Assembly (NCBI RefSeq): GCF_002117445.1
Contig: NZ_CP019937.1
Location: 745,501 to 809,500, forward strand
DNA from: Ketogulonicigenium robustum
GTDB taxonomy: Bacteria > Pseudomonadota > Alphaproteobacteria > Rhodobacterales > Rhodobacteraceae
Length of the DNA: 64,000 nucleotides
Direction of reading: 5' to 3'
The translations under genes were made by a program, and so were the position numbers. Positions 8,146-15,783 of the stretch are shown here, piece by piece. The notes beneath the pieces were generated by a model. That model had not been told where the DNA came from, ran no database searches, and saw only the letters and a program-made list of their open reading frames with translations. How positions within the stretch are numbered: the stretch's first letter is position 1; each line of letters starts with the position of its first letter.

Positions 8146-9830
8146 TGGCTGGCGCTTCACCTGAACATCTGATGATCGCGCCGATCGTCATCCCGATGGT
8201 CGTCGGGGCATTGATGCTGCTATATGATGACCGCCAGCGCCGTGCCAAAATGATCATGAGCCTTGGGTCGGCCGTCGCGATGTTGATTGTCGCGATCGAA
8301 CTCCTCAGCCGTGCCAAGGGGTCGGAACTGACGGGCGGAAACTCGATCGGGTTCTACCTGCTGGGCGACTGGGCGTCCCCCTTCGGGATTGTGCTGGTGG
8401 TCGACCGATTGTCGGCGATGATGCTGTTGCTGACGTCGATCGTCGCGATACCTGCGCTGATCTATGCTTCGGCGGGGTGGCAGGGGCAGGGGCAGCACTT
8501 CCATTCGATCTTCCAGTTCATGATTATGGGGGTGAACGGCGCTTTCCTGACGGGCGATTTGTTCAACCTGTTCGTTTTCTTTGAGATTTTGCTCGCGGCC
8601 TCGTACGGTTTGATGCTGCATGGGTCGGGGCAACTGCGGGTGCGGGCAGGGCTGCACTACATTGCCATCAACCTGATTGGCGCGCTGCTGTTCCTGATTG
8701 GTGTGTCGCTGATTTATGGTGTGACAGGTACGCTGAACATGGCCGACCTTGCCACCCGAATCGTCAACATCAGCGAGGCTGACCGCCCGATGCTGCACGC
8801 CGCTGCGGGTGTCTTGGGGATCGCGTTCTTGATTAAGGCGGGCGCATGGCCGCTGGCCTTCTGGCTGCCGCCGACCTATCAGGCCGCGCCTGCGCCGGTG
8901 GGGGCGATGTTCGCGATCCTGACCAAGGTCGGCATTTACGTCATTTTGCGAATGACGATGCTGTTGTTTGGTGAAAGCGGTGGCCTATCCGCCGGTTTCG
9001 GGTCCGAGGTGTTGATCGCTGTCGGTTTGTTGTCGCTGATCTACGCGACCGCGGGCGTGATGACGTCGCAAAGTCTGGGGCGGATGGCAGGGTATTCGGT
9101 GCAGGTCACATCGGCCACATTGATCGCGGTGATCGGCTTTGCCATTGGCGGCGGCGGCATGGCGATGCTGGGCGGCGCGATGTACTATATGATCGCATCG
9201 ACGCTGGCGACCGCCGCGCTATTCCTGCTGGACGAGGTTTTGCAGCGCCGTCAGGGCGGTATCGCGGCCATTTTGGCCCTGACCGCCGATGCCTACGGCG
9301 TTGAAACCCCCGAAGACGACACCGAGGCGGGCGAGGTCGGTATTACCATTCCGGGCGTGCTGACCGTTCTTGCGATTTCGTTCTTCGCGGTGGCAATCGT
9401 CTTGTCGGGCATGCCGCCACTGCCGGGGTTTATCGGTAAATTCGCGATGCTGTCATCGGGGCTGAACCCGTCGGGCCTTGGGCGAGGCGAGCCTGCGCCG
9501 ATTATGTGGTTGTTCGTCTTCCTTGTCGTACTGTCCGGCTTTGCCACCATGATTGCGCTGGTGCGGATCGGAATGCAGACATTTTGGGGCGATGACGAAC
9601 CCATGGCCAAGGTGCGCCTGCAAGAGGTGATCCCGATTGTCGGCTTGGTCGTGCTGCTGGTGCTGATGGCCGTGCGCGCCCACCCGCTGATGCGCTACAC
9701 CGAAATTACCGCAAGGGCTTTGGCGCGTCCGACGATCTACATCGACGGCGTGATCACCGCCCCCCGTGTCGAGGATAAGCAGGTGCCCGCAGCGGCAGCC
9801 CCCATGCCAGAGGGAGAAAACGGTGCGTAA
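8145..9830 (+). CDS. mrpD: Mrp antiporter subunit D (NuoN/NuoM-like)
   Basis: A 561-residue polytopic membrane protein of the proton-translocating quinone oxidoreductase family, the second large ion-channel-like subunit of the antiporter. It shows the family helices with LFVFFEILLAASYGL (about 140-155) and GAWPLAFWLPPTYQAAPAPV (about 240-260). The ATG at 8145 overlaps the mrpC stop (TGATG). A TTG three bases earlier is less likely. The C-terminal tail after the last helix is Ala/Pro-rich and probably unstructured. Confidence 0.95.
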   Translation: MAGASPEHLMIAPIVIPMVVGALMLLYDDRQRRAKMIMSLGSAVAMLIVAIELLSRAKGSELTGGNSIGFYLLGDWASPFGIVLVVDRLSAMMLLLTSIVAIPALIYASAGWQGQGQHFHSIFQFMIMGVNGAFLTGDLFNLFVFFEILLAASYGLMLHGSGQLRVRAGLHYIAINLIGALLFLIGVSLIYGVTGTLNMADLATRIVNISEADRPMLHAAAGVLGIAFLIKAGAWPLAFWLPPTYQAAPAPVGAMFAILTKVGIYVILRMTMLLFGESGGLSAGFGSEVLIAVGLLSLIYATAGVMTSQSLGRMAGYSVQVTSATLIAVIGFAIGGGGMAMLGGAMYYMIASTLATAALFLLDEVLQRRQGGIAAILALTADAYGVETPEDDTEAGEVGITIPGVLTVLAISFFAVAIVLSGMPPLPGFIGKFAMLSSGLNPSGLGRGEPAPIMWLFVFLVVLSGFATMIALVRIGMQTFWGDDEPMAKVRLQEVIPIVGLVVLLVLMAVRAHPLMRYTEITARALARPTIYIDGVITAPRVEDKQVPAAAAPMPEGENGA

Positions 9831-10311
9831 AATCATCCCTCACCCCATGGTCAGCGCGTCGTTGACACTTGTCTGGATGGCGCTGACGGAATTTTCGCTG
9901 GGTCACTTGCTGCTGGGCCTGATGATTGCGCTGTCGGCTGGCCGCGCGCTGGCGCTGATCCACCCCGCTGCGCGCCGCATCAAACGCTGGGACTTGCTGA
10001 TCAAGCTGTTCTTTGTGATCGGCGGCGATATTATTAAATCGAACGCCGAAGTGTTCTGGATGATCGTCACCAAAGGCCATCGCGGTGCACGTCATTCGGG
10101 TTTTGTCGCGGTTGACTTGAAGCTGCGCGACCACTTTGGCCTGATGGTTATGGCGCTGGCCGTGACCGCAACGCCGGGGTCGGCCTGGATCAAGCACGAC
10201 CCCGAAACTGGGCGCTTGCTGGTGCATGTCTTCGATCTGAACGACGAAGACATCTGGCGTCGTACGCTGCAAGATCGCTATGAACGCGTTTTGATGGAGA
10301 TCTACGAATGA
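9823..10311 (+). CDS. mrpE: Mrp antiporter subunit E
   Basis: A 162-residue small membrane subunit needed for assembly or activity of Mrp complexes. Two hydrophobic N-terminal helices (about 13-30 and 50-75) are followed by a soluble domain containing [26 protein letters not shown], typical of MrpE/PhaE. The start is a GTG at 9823, inside the end of mrpD (8-base overlap) and preceded by AGGGAGAAAAC. No ATG occurs at an equivalent place. Confidence 0.92.
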   Translation: MRKIIPHPMVSASLTLVWMALTEFSLGHLLLGLMIALSAGRALALIHPAARRIKRWDLLIKLFFVIGGDIIKSNAEVFWMIVTKGHRGARHSGFVAVDLKLRDHFGLMVMALAVTATPGSAWIKHDPETGRLLVHVFDLNDEDIWRRTLQDRYERVLMEIYE

Positions 10312-10589
10312 GCGGAACCATCCTTTTCTGGGCGGTAACCTATGCGCAGATCATGCTGGCCCTTGCGCTTTGTCTGGCCGGCTGGCGCGCGCTAAAGGGG
10401 CCACGCGCCCAAGACCGCGTGTTGGGGCTAGATACGATGTATATCGTGGCCATGTTGTTGCTGCTGGTCACGGGGATTCGTACTGGCGGCCACTATTATT
10501 TTGAGGCCGCGCTGATTATTGCGGTGCTTGGATTCATCACGACTGTCGCCTTTGCTAAATTCCTGTTGCGCGGCGAGGTGATCGAATGA
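10308..10589 (+). CDS. mrpF: Mrp antiporter subunit F
   Basis: A 93-residue subunit with three predicted membrane helices. It contains the family core ([16 protein letters not shown]) and a C-terminal [11 protein letters not shown] tail, typical of MrpF/PhaF. It overlaps mrpE and mrpG by four bases on each side (ATGA), so the order C-D-E-F-G is complete and tightly coupled. Confidence 0.93.
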   Translation: MSGTILFWAVTYAQIMLALALCLAGWRALKGPRAQDRVLGLDTMYIVAMLLLLVTGIRTGGHYYFEAALIIAVLGFITTVAFAKFLLRGEVIE

Positions 10590-11008
10590 GCGGCGATTTG
10601 TCCCTATGGGTGGCAATTCCGGTTGCGCTGCTGGTGGTGATCGGGGCCACGCTGACGTTCGTCGGCGCGCTGGGGCTGGTGCGCCTGCGTAACTTTTATG
10701 ACCGCATCCACGCGCCCTCGTTGGGCACCAGCTGGGGCACGGCAGGGGTCGCGCTGGCGTCGTTGATCTTTTTCTCGGCGTCCGCTGGGGAGTTGCTGCT
10801 GCACGAGTTGATCATCGGCATCTTCATCATGATCACGACGCCCATCGGCATGATCATGTTGGCAGGGGCGGCCTATGTCCGCGACCAACGCGAAACCGCG
10901 CGCGAGGCGGATGACCCCGAGGTCGCCCCCGCGCTTGCAGCCGCCGCCGCGGCTGCGGCAACCGAGGTCGCGCCGGTCGTGGATCAGGTGCTGGAAAAAC
11001 CCGAATGA
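10586..11008 (+). CDS. mrpG: Mrp antiporter subunit G
   Basis: A 140-residue membrane protein. Residues 1-105 are the MrpG/PhaG fold with three helices and the pattern [25 protein letters not shown]. The extra Ala-rich C-terminal tail (about 105-140) is not part of the conserved domain. Its stop overlaps the start of the SseB-domain gene (ATGA), which ties that gene to the operon. Confidence 0.93.
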   Translation: MSGDLSLWVAIPVALLVVIGATLTFVGALGLVRLRNFYDRIHAPSLGTSWGTAGVALASLIFFSASAGELLLHELIIGIFIMITTPIGMIMLAGAAYVRDQRETAREADDPEVAPALAAAAAAAATEVAPVVDQVLEKPE

Positions 11009-11814
11009 TCGTAGATTTGTCGGCGCTGGATGTAGCCCACGCCGCAATGCAGCGCGATCCCGCTGACGATGCGCGGCGGCTGCAATTTTACGCCGTGCTG
11101 GCGGATAGCCCCCTGTTTCTGATGCTGGAAGGCGAACCCGAGGGCGAGTCTGTTACCCCCGCAGTTTTCAACGTAGCGGGTGTCGATTACATTCTGGTCT
11201 TTGACGCCGAAGACCGTTTGGCGCAATTCGCTGGCGGCGCCGTGCCCTATGCCAGCTTGGCTGGCCGTGGTCTGGTCGAGATGATCGCGGGGCAGGGCAT
11301 CGGGCTCGGCCTGAATCTGGATGTGGCGCCATCGGCGATGATGCTGGGGCCGGATGCAGTCGATTGGTTGGCGGCGACGTTGGGCGAGGCGCCAGCCGAG
11401 GCGACGGCGCGCCCCCGCGCGATCCACGCCCCGCAAGCGATTCCGCAGGCGCTGCGCGATGCGCTGGCCGCGCGCCTGTCCCATGCTGGCATGCTCGCGG
11501 CATCGGCGTCGCTAGTCGCCGTCGAATATGATGACGGCAGCCGTGGGCACATGTTGGCCTTCGTCGACGCAGACCCTGCCGCCGCGCCGCAATTGGCCGC
11601 TGCCGTGCGCGAGGCGCTGGTGTTTTCGGGGATCGAGGCCGGGGCTGTTGATGTGGCGTTCGTGCGCCAGCCCGACGACGCGGCGTTCATCGCGCATTTG
11701 GCCAAGGGGTCGGGTATTCCCTTGGGCCGGCCCGACGTCTCGCGATCTGCCCCAGCCAAAAGCAAGACGGCCGGCCCGGGTATGAACCCCGACCGGCCGC
11801 CCATCTTGCGGTAG
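11005..11814 (+). CDS. SseB-domain protein coupled to the mrp operon
   Basis: A 269-residue soluble protein without signal peptide or membrane segment. The N-terminal 130 residues (SPLFLMLEGE, YILVFDAEDRLAQFAGG, PYASLAGRGLVEMIAGQGIGLGLNL) match the SseB N-terminal domain. The region around 155-250 resembles the SseB C-terminal domain. The biochemical role of SseB-like proteins is poorly defined. A four-base overlap with mrpG makes co-translation with the antiporter likely, but this family is also found in unrelated contexts, so a functional link to ion transport is inference only. Confidence 0.75.
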   Translation: MIVDLSALDVAHAAMQRDPADDARRLQFYAVLADSPLFLMLEGEPEGESVTPAVFNVAGVDYILVFDAEDRLAQFAGGAVPYASLAGRGLVEMIAGQGIGLGLNLDVAPSAMMLGPDAVDWLAATLGEAPAEATARPRAIHAPQAIPQALRDALAARLSHAGMLAASASLVAVEYDDGSRGHMLAFVDADPAAAPQLAAAVREALVFSGIEAGAVDVAFVRQPDDAAFIAHLAKGSGIPLGRPDVSRSAPAKSKTAGPGMNPDRPPILR

Positions 11815-11909
11815 TTCTGGTAACATTCGATCAGACTGCAACCGTTACAGTCTCTTGCCAAGTCGGCCCCCAAAGTGGGGCCCCAAGTCTGGCCTGACTG
11901 GGCTACCGC
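11808..11909. other. Candidate multi-helix structured element
   Basis: The perfect 7-bp inverted repeat GCGGTAG (11808-11814) / CTACCGC (11903-11909) encloses three local hairpins. They are AGACTG/CAGTCT with a 9-nt loop (11833-11853), GGCCCC/GGGGCC with a 6-nt loop (11865-11882), and AGTC/GACT extended by CC/GG around a bulged A (11883-11901). The first arm contains the stop codon of the SseB-domain gene. It could act as a 3' end structure for the mrp operon, or on the other strand for the small gene at 11976. It lacks tRNA T-loop consensus and a U-run. Confidence 0.4.
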
Positions 11910-11975
11910 GCCGCTGAAAATAAATGGGCGGGCATCCCGATAAGGTCAGAAATGAATGTCGAACTCTTTCCCCAC

Positions 11976-12104
11976 TTAATAGGGACGGTTCAGGCCTTGT
12001 TGCGGGCCATGGTTGATCTGAGCGGCTGCGGATACACAAAATGCAGCGCCGATCACCCCCAGAACAGCACCGAACGAGTTCAGGCTGCGCTTCAGGGCAG
12101 ACAT
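11976..12104 (-). CDS. Small single-helix membrane or secreted protein (42 aa)
   Basis: A short gene with a clean layout: ATG at 12102-12104, purine-rich AGAGAG upstream, 42 codons, TAA at 11976-11978. The product has a basic N-terminus (MSALKRSLNSF), a hydrophobic stretch at about 11-28 (AVLGVIGAAFCVSAAA), and a short polar tail (INHGPQQGLNRPY). It could be a one-helix membrane protein or an exported peptide cleaved after the AAA. I do not recognise a family. Coding support is the start, ribosome-binding site and organised hydrophobicity; conservation cannot be checked here. Confidence 0.6.
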   Translation of the reverse strand: MSALKRSLNSFGAVLGVIGAAFCVSAAAQINHGPQQGLNRPY

Positions 12105-12310
12105 TTCACACTCTCTTCTTTCTGTCTCGAGTGACCAGCATGATATGCGCCTGTTTGGTCAAAAAAGCAAGGGGGGCGTTGTTTTATTGGAATTTTCTGG
12201 AATTCGCCTGCGCATTCAGGGACTTCCGCCTGACCAAGGGGAAACGAATCAAGTCTTTCACCTGTGGCCGATGCACGGTTAGAATGAACCCGTTCAAGGA
12301 GTTTCGAACA
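12105..12310. promoter_or_regulatory. Divergent intergenic region with repeats
   Basis: This region lies between the 42-aa gene and the PEP-utilising enzyme gene. It contains the inverted repeat TGACCA (12132-12137) / TGGTCA (12156-12161). It also has two direct GGAATT repeats exactly 10 bp apart (12189-12194 and 12199-12204), within an AT-richer stretch. These are plausible operator sites. AAGGAG at 12295-12300 is the likely ribosome-binding site for the GTG at 12311. Confidence 0.35.
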
Positions 12311-14884
12311 GTGCCCGATGCCTCCAGCTTTGCGCCCGTCACGCTGATCACCGAAACCGCCGCCATGCGCCCCGATGTTTTCGGCGGGCGTGCCAAATGC
12401 CTGCAGCGGCTGATCCGTTTGCAGATGCCGGTGCCGACGACGGTGGCTCTCAGTTTCGATGCGGTAAGGGGCATCGCGCGGGGTCAGATGCCTGATATCG
12501 GCGCGCTGATGGCGCCGTTTGGCGCAGCGCCGCTGCTGTCGGTTCGACCGTCCAGCCTCGACCCGGACTGGGGCGGGCCGGGGGCGATCTTGAATATCGG
12601 CCTGTGCGATGCCAGCCATGCGAGTCTTTCGGCATCGCTGGGGGCCGATGTCGCCACCAAGCTTTACCTGCAATTCATTCAAATCTATGCCACCCAAGTC
12701 GCCCGCCTGAACCCCGATGCGTTCCATTTCGACGTGCGCGGCGGGATTTCAGCCGTGCGCAGCGCCCTGTCGGCCTACGAGGCCGAGATGGACGAGCCGT
12801 TCCCGCAAGACCCGGCCGAACAACTGAGCGAAGTGCTGCGCTCCATGGCGCGCACGTGGGAGGGGACGTCTGCGCGCCTTTTGCGGCAAGCCAAAGGCGC
12901 GCCCAGCGATGCGGGGCTGGGGTTGGTCGTGCAGACCATGGCTTTTGGCGTCGGCCCGGGTGAATCAGGCGCGGGCGTCATTCAGTTTGCCGACAGCAAC
13001 ACCGGCGCGCCGCGGATCACGGGGCGCTACCTGAGCCAAAGCCAAGGGCGCGAAGCCTTGGCTGCGGCGACCGGCGCGATCTATCTGACCCACGACACGC
13101 GCGGATCGTCGCTGGAGGACGAGAACCCCGCCGTTTTCGCGCGCCTCAAGGCGTTCGGGCAAATCGCCCGCACCCGCCTGCGCGAGGAAATGCAGATCGA
13201 GTTTACCCTGTCGGACGGGGTCCTGCATATTATCGATGCGGTCCGCGTGCCGCGCACCGTGCGCGCCGCCGTGCGGATCGCCGTCGATCTGGCCGAAAGT
13301 GGCATCATCCCGCGTGACGAGGCGGTGCATCGCATTGATGTTCAAGCGATTTCCGCGATGTTGCACCGTCAGGTGAACCCCGATGCGGCGCGCGATCTGA
13401 TTTTGCGCGCCATCGGCGCCAGCCCCGGCGCGGCCCACGGCAAGGTGGTCTTGACCGCCGAGGACGCACAAGCCGCCGCCGCGCGCGGCGAGGCTGCCAT
13501 TTTGGTGCGCCGCGAAACAACGCCCGAAGATATCCGTGGCATGCATGCGGCGGCAGGGGTTTTGACCCAGCGCGGCGGTGTCACAAGCCACGCGGCGGTG
13601 GTGGGGCGCGGGCTCGGCGTGCCCTGTGTCGTCGGCGCGTCGGGTTTGGTCATCGACCGGCGCGGTGGCCGCGTTATCGCCCCAGATGGCCGTGTGATTC
13701 TGGCGGGCGATACGATTACAGTCGACGGCTTCAACGGCGAAGTTCTGGCCGGCGAGGCCCCCCTGCGCGAGGCGCAGTTGGACGACGCGTTCCAGACCCT
13801 GCTTGCATGGGCGGATGCCAGCCGCGACATCGGTATCCGCGCGAACGCCGACACCCCGCGCGACGCGCGCATCGCCAGCACCTTTGCCGCCGAGGGCATC
13901 GGCCTGTGCCGCACCGAACACATGTTTTTCGAAGGTGACCGCATCGGCATGATGCGCGAGATGATCTTTGCCGCCAATTCGCAAGAACGCCGCGAAGTGC
14001 TGGGCCGTTTGCTGCCGACCCAGCGACAGGATTTCATTCGCTTGTTCGAGATTATGAATGGAAAGCCGGTCTGCATCCGGCTGTTCGATCCGCCGTTGCA
14101 TGAATTCCTGCCCTCCGACAGGGCCGGTATGCGTGATCTGGCCGACGGCCTGTCGCTGCCCTTGGCCGACGTGATGGCCCGTGTCGAGGCGATGAGCGAA
14201 TATAACCCCATGCTGGGCCTTCGCGGTGTGCGCCTAGGCATCACAGTTCCCGAGATTTACGAAATGCAGGCCCGCGCGATTTTCGAGGCGACCGTTGCCG
14301 TCAGCCGCGATGGGCTGAGCGTCACGCCCGAGATCATGATCCCGCTGGTGTCGGCCCGGCGCGAGGTGCAGCTTGTACGCGGGCAGATCGATGCGGTTGC
14401 AAGTGCGGTACGTGCACAATCTGGGGTTGAATTCACTTATCGCCTGGGCGTCATGGTCGAAACGCCCCGCGCCGCACTGCGGGCCGGTGACATCGCGCAG
14501 GATGTCGCCTTCTTATCGTTCGGCACAAATGATCTGACGCAGATGACTTACGGCCTATCGCGCGACGACGCTGGTCGCTTCATGCCGGCCTATCTGGCCA
14601 ACCAAGTCTTTCCGGACGATCCGTTCCACACCCTCGATCTGGAGGGGGTGGGCGAGTTGCTGCAGATCGGTGCGGCGCGCGCGCGGGGCAGTCATCAGGG
14701 GGTCACATTGTCGGTCTGCGGCGAGCATGGCGGCAGTGCGCAGACCATCGCTTTTTGCCGCAAACAGGGATTCGATTATGTCTCGTGCTCGCCGTTTCGT
14801 GTGCCCCTTGCGCGGCTGGCCGCCGCGCAGATCGCGATTCGTGAACGAAGTAGTTTTCCGACCGCCAGCGGGAAATATTTGTAA
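12311..14884 (+). CDS. PPDK-like PEP-utilising protein with degenerate nucleotide site
   Basis: An 857-residue protein aligned along its length with pyruvate phosphate dikinase. The swivel-domain phosphohistidine is present (GGVTSHAAVVGRG, His427). So are the PEP/pyruvate barrel motifs GIGLCRTEHMFF, RLFDPPLHEFLP, FGTNDLTQMTYG and VCGEHGG (Cys803); His427 and Cys803 keep the spacing of Clostridium symbiosum His455 and Cys831. The N-terminal ATP-grasp half is divergent. After IEFT (Glu297), the positions of PPDK Gln335 and Arg337 are Asp309 and Val311. It may not be a normal ATP-driven dikinase. The GTG start at 12311 has AAGGAG ten bases upstream. An ATG at 12284 is the alternative and lacks a ribosome-binding site. 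Confidence 0.82.
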   Translation: MPDASSFAPVTLITETAAMRPDVFGGRAKCLQRLIRLQMPVPTTVALSFDAVRGIARGQMPDIGALMAPFGAAPLLSVRPSSLDPDWGGPGAILNIGLCDASHASLSASLGADVATKLYLQFIQIYATQVARLNPDAFHFDVRGGISAVRSALSAYEAEMDEPFPQDPAEQLSEVLRSMARTWEGTSARLLRQAKGAPSDAGLGLVVQTMAFGVGPGESGAGVIQFADSNTGAPRITGRYLSQSQGREALAAATGAIYLTHDTRGSSLEDENPAVFARLKAFGQIARTRLREEMQIEFTLSDGVLHIIDAVRVPRTVRAAVRIAVDLAESGIIPRDEAVHRIDVQAISAMLHRQVNPDAARDLILRAIGASPGAAHGKVVLTAEDAQAAAARGEAAILVRRETTPEDIRGMHAAAGVLTQRGGVTSHAAVVGRGLGVPCVVGASGLVIDRRGGRVIAPDGRVILAGDTITVDGFNGEVLAGEAPLREAQLDDAFQTLLAWADASRDIGIRANADTPRDARIASTFAAEGIGLCRTEHMFFEGDRIGMMREMIFAANSQERREVLGRLLPTQRQDFIRLFEIMNGKPVCIRLFDPPLHEFLPSDRAGMRDLADGLSLPLADVMARVEAMSEYNPMLGLRGVRLGITVPEIYEMQARAIFEATVAVSRDGLSVTPEIMIPLVSARREVQLVRGQIDAVASAVRAQSGVEFTYRLGVMVETPRAALRAGDIAQDVAFLSFGTNDLTQMTYGLSRDDAGRFMPAYLANQVFPDDPFHTLDLEGVGELLQIGAARARGSHQGVTLSVCGEHGGSAQTIAFCRKQGFDYVSCSPFRVPLARLAAAQIAIRERSSFPTASGKYL

Positions 14885-14937
14885 TATACTGTAAAATATA
14901 TGAAATTAAGTAATATTACAAAAATTTGTTAAACTTC
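14885..14937. promoter_or_regulatory. AT-rich patch upstream of the wall hydrolase gene
   Basis: About 50 bases are strongly AT-rich in an otherwise GC-rich segment. It includes the 10-bp palindrome GTAATATTAC (14910-14919) and a related GTAATATAC at 14881-14889. It starts at the stop codon of the PPDK-like gene and probably holds the promoter or a nucleoid-protein site for the gene at 15024. I cannot pick out convincing -35/-10 hexamers. Confidence 0.3.
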
Positions 14938-15023
14938 GATCCAATCTGGACACCCAGAATAATCTCGCTTACCGAATCCGGGCCGGCGCGGGGCAGACCG
15001 CGTGAAACGACGGATATGGGTAG

Positions 15024-15698
15024 ATGCAGTCTGATCGGGGAGTGCTGGGGCACGGGATTGCAGTGGGACTTTTGGCCGTATCCGTCGCCATCGGGGCAGG
15101 CGGGCTACACGCCGAGGAGCTGGGGGCAAGCCGCCTTGGGGCGCTTTTGGATCAGGGTGGATACTCTGACACGATGGACGAGGAACAGGCGCTGACCGCG
15201 CCACCTGCGGGGTCGAACCGCAACAGTACGACCACCGTGCAAGAGGCCGACAACCTGACCGCGCGCATTTCCGCCGCGACGGCGACGGGCGACGATCAGT
15301 GGGCCTGTCTGGCCGAGGCGCTGTATTTTGTAGCGCGCGGCGAGACAACCGAAGGTATTGCGGCTGTGGCCGAGGTCATCTTGAACCGTGTCGACGCCCC
15401 CGGCTTTCCCAACACCATCTGTTCCGTGGTGAACCAACGCAGCGCCAGTGGGCGCAGCTGCCAGTTTTCATACACTTGCGACGGTCGCCCCGAAGTGATC
15501 AACGAACGCGCCGCCTACCGCAATGTGGGCCGGATCGCCCGCGCGATGATGGACGGGGCCCCGCGCGATCTGACGAACGGTGCGACATTCTACCATTCGC
15601 GCGGCGTGAACCCCAGCTGGTCGCGCGCGTTTGAACGTACCGCCAGCATTGGCGCCCATCGCTTTTACCGTGACCCGATCCGCACAGCGTCTAACTGA
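15024..15698 (+). CDS. Cell wall hydrolase (SleB-like)
   Basis: A 224-residue protein with an N-terminal hydrophobic signal (about 7-30) ending in an alanine region (GLHAEE), so it is probably periplasmic. The C-terminal half (about 95-215) is a SleB/hydrolase_2 domain, with ARGETTEGIAAVAEVILNRV, CSVVNQRSASGRSCQFSYTCDG and GATFYHSRGVNPSW. The family cuts peptidoglycan glycan strands; the spore-linked name comes from Bacillus, and no sporulation is implied here. The segment 35-90 between signal and domain is low-complexity. The start follows a weak purine run. It stands alone between the AT-rich patch and glmM. Confidence 0.85.
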   Translation: MQSDRGVLGHGIAVGLLAVSVAIGAGGLHAEELGASRLGALLDQGGYSDTMDEEQALTAPPAGSNRNSTTTVQEADNLTARISAATATGDDQWACLAEALYFVARGETTEGIAAVAEVILNRVDAPGFPNTICSVVNQRSASGRSCQFSYTCDGRPEVINERAAYRNVGRIARAMMDGAPRDLTNGATFYHSRGVNPSWSRAFERTASIGAHRFYRDPIRTASN

Positions 15699-15783
15699 TC
15701 GCACGACAGGCCTGTAACATTATGTGAGTGGCCCTTATGCGGGGCCATCAGTCATATGGCCAAAACGACGATCAAGAGGCAGC

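Noticed and set aside
11808-11909. Possible tRNA or tRNA remnant
   Set aside because: The 7-bp closing stem and an anticodon-like arm suggested it. There is no T-loop consensus, no D-arm pattern, the length is about 100 nt, and the arm contains a gene's stop codon. It is kept only as a structured element.
12156-12164. Second RutR box (TTGGTCAA)
   Set aside because: Only one half-site is present at the required spacing; the other TGACCA is 18 bases away.
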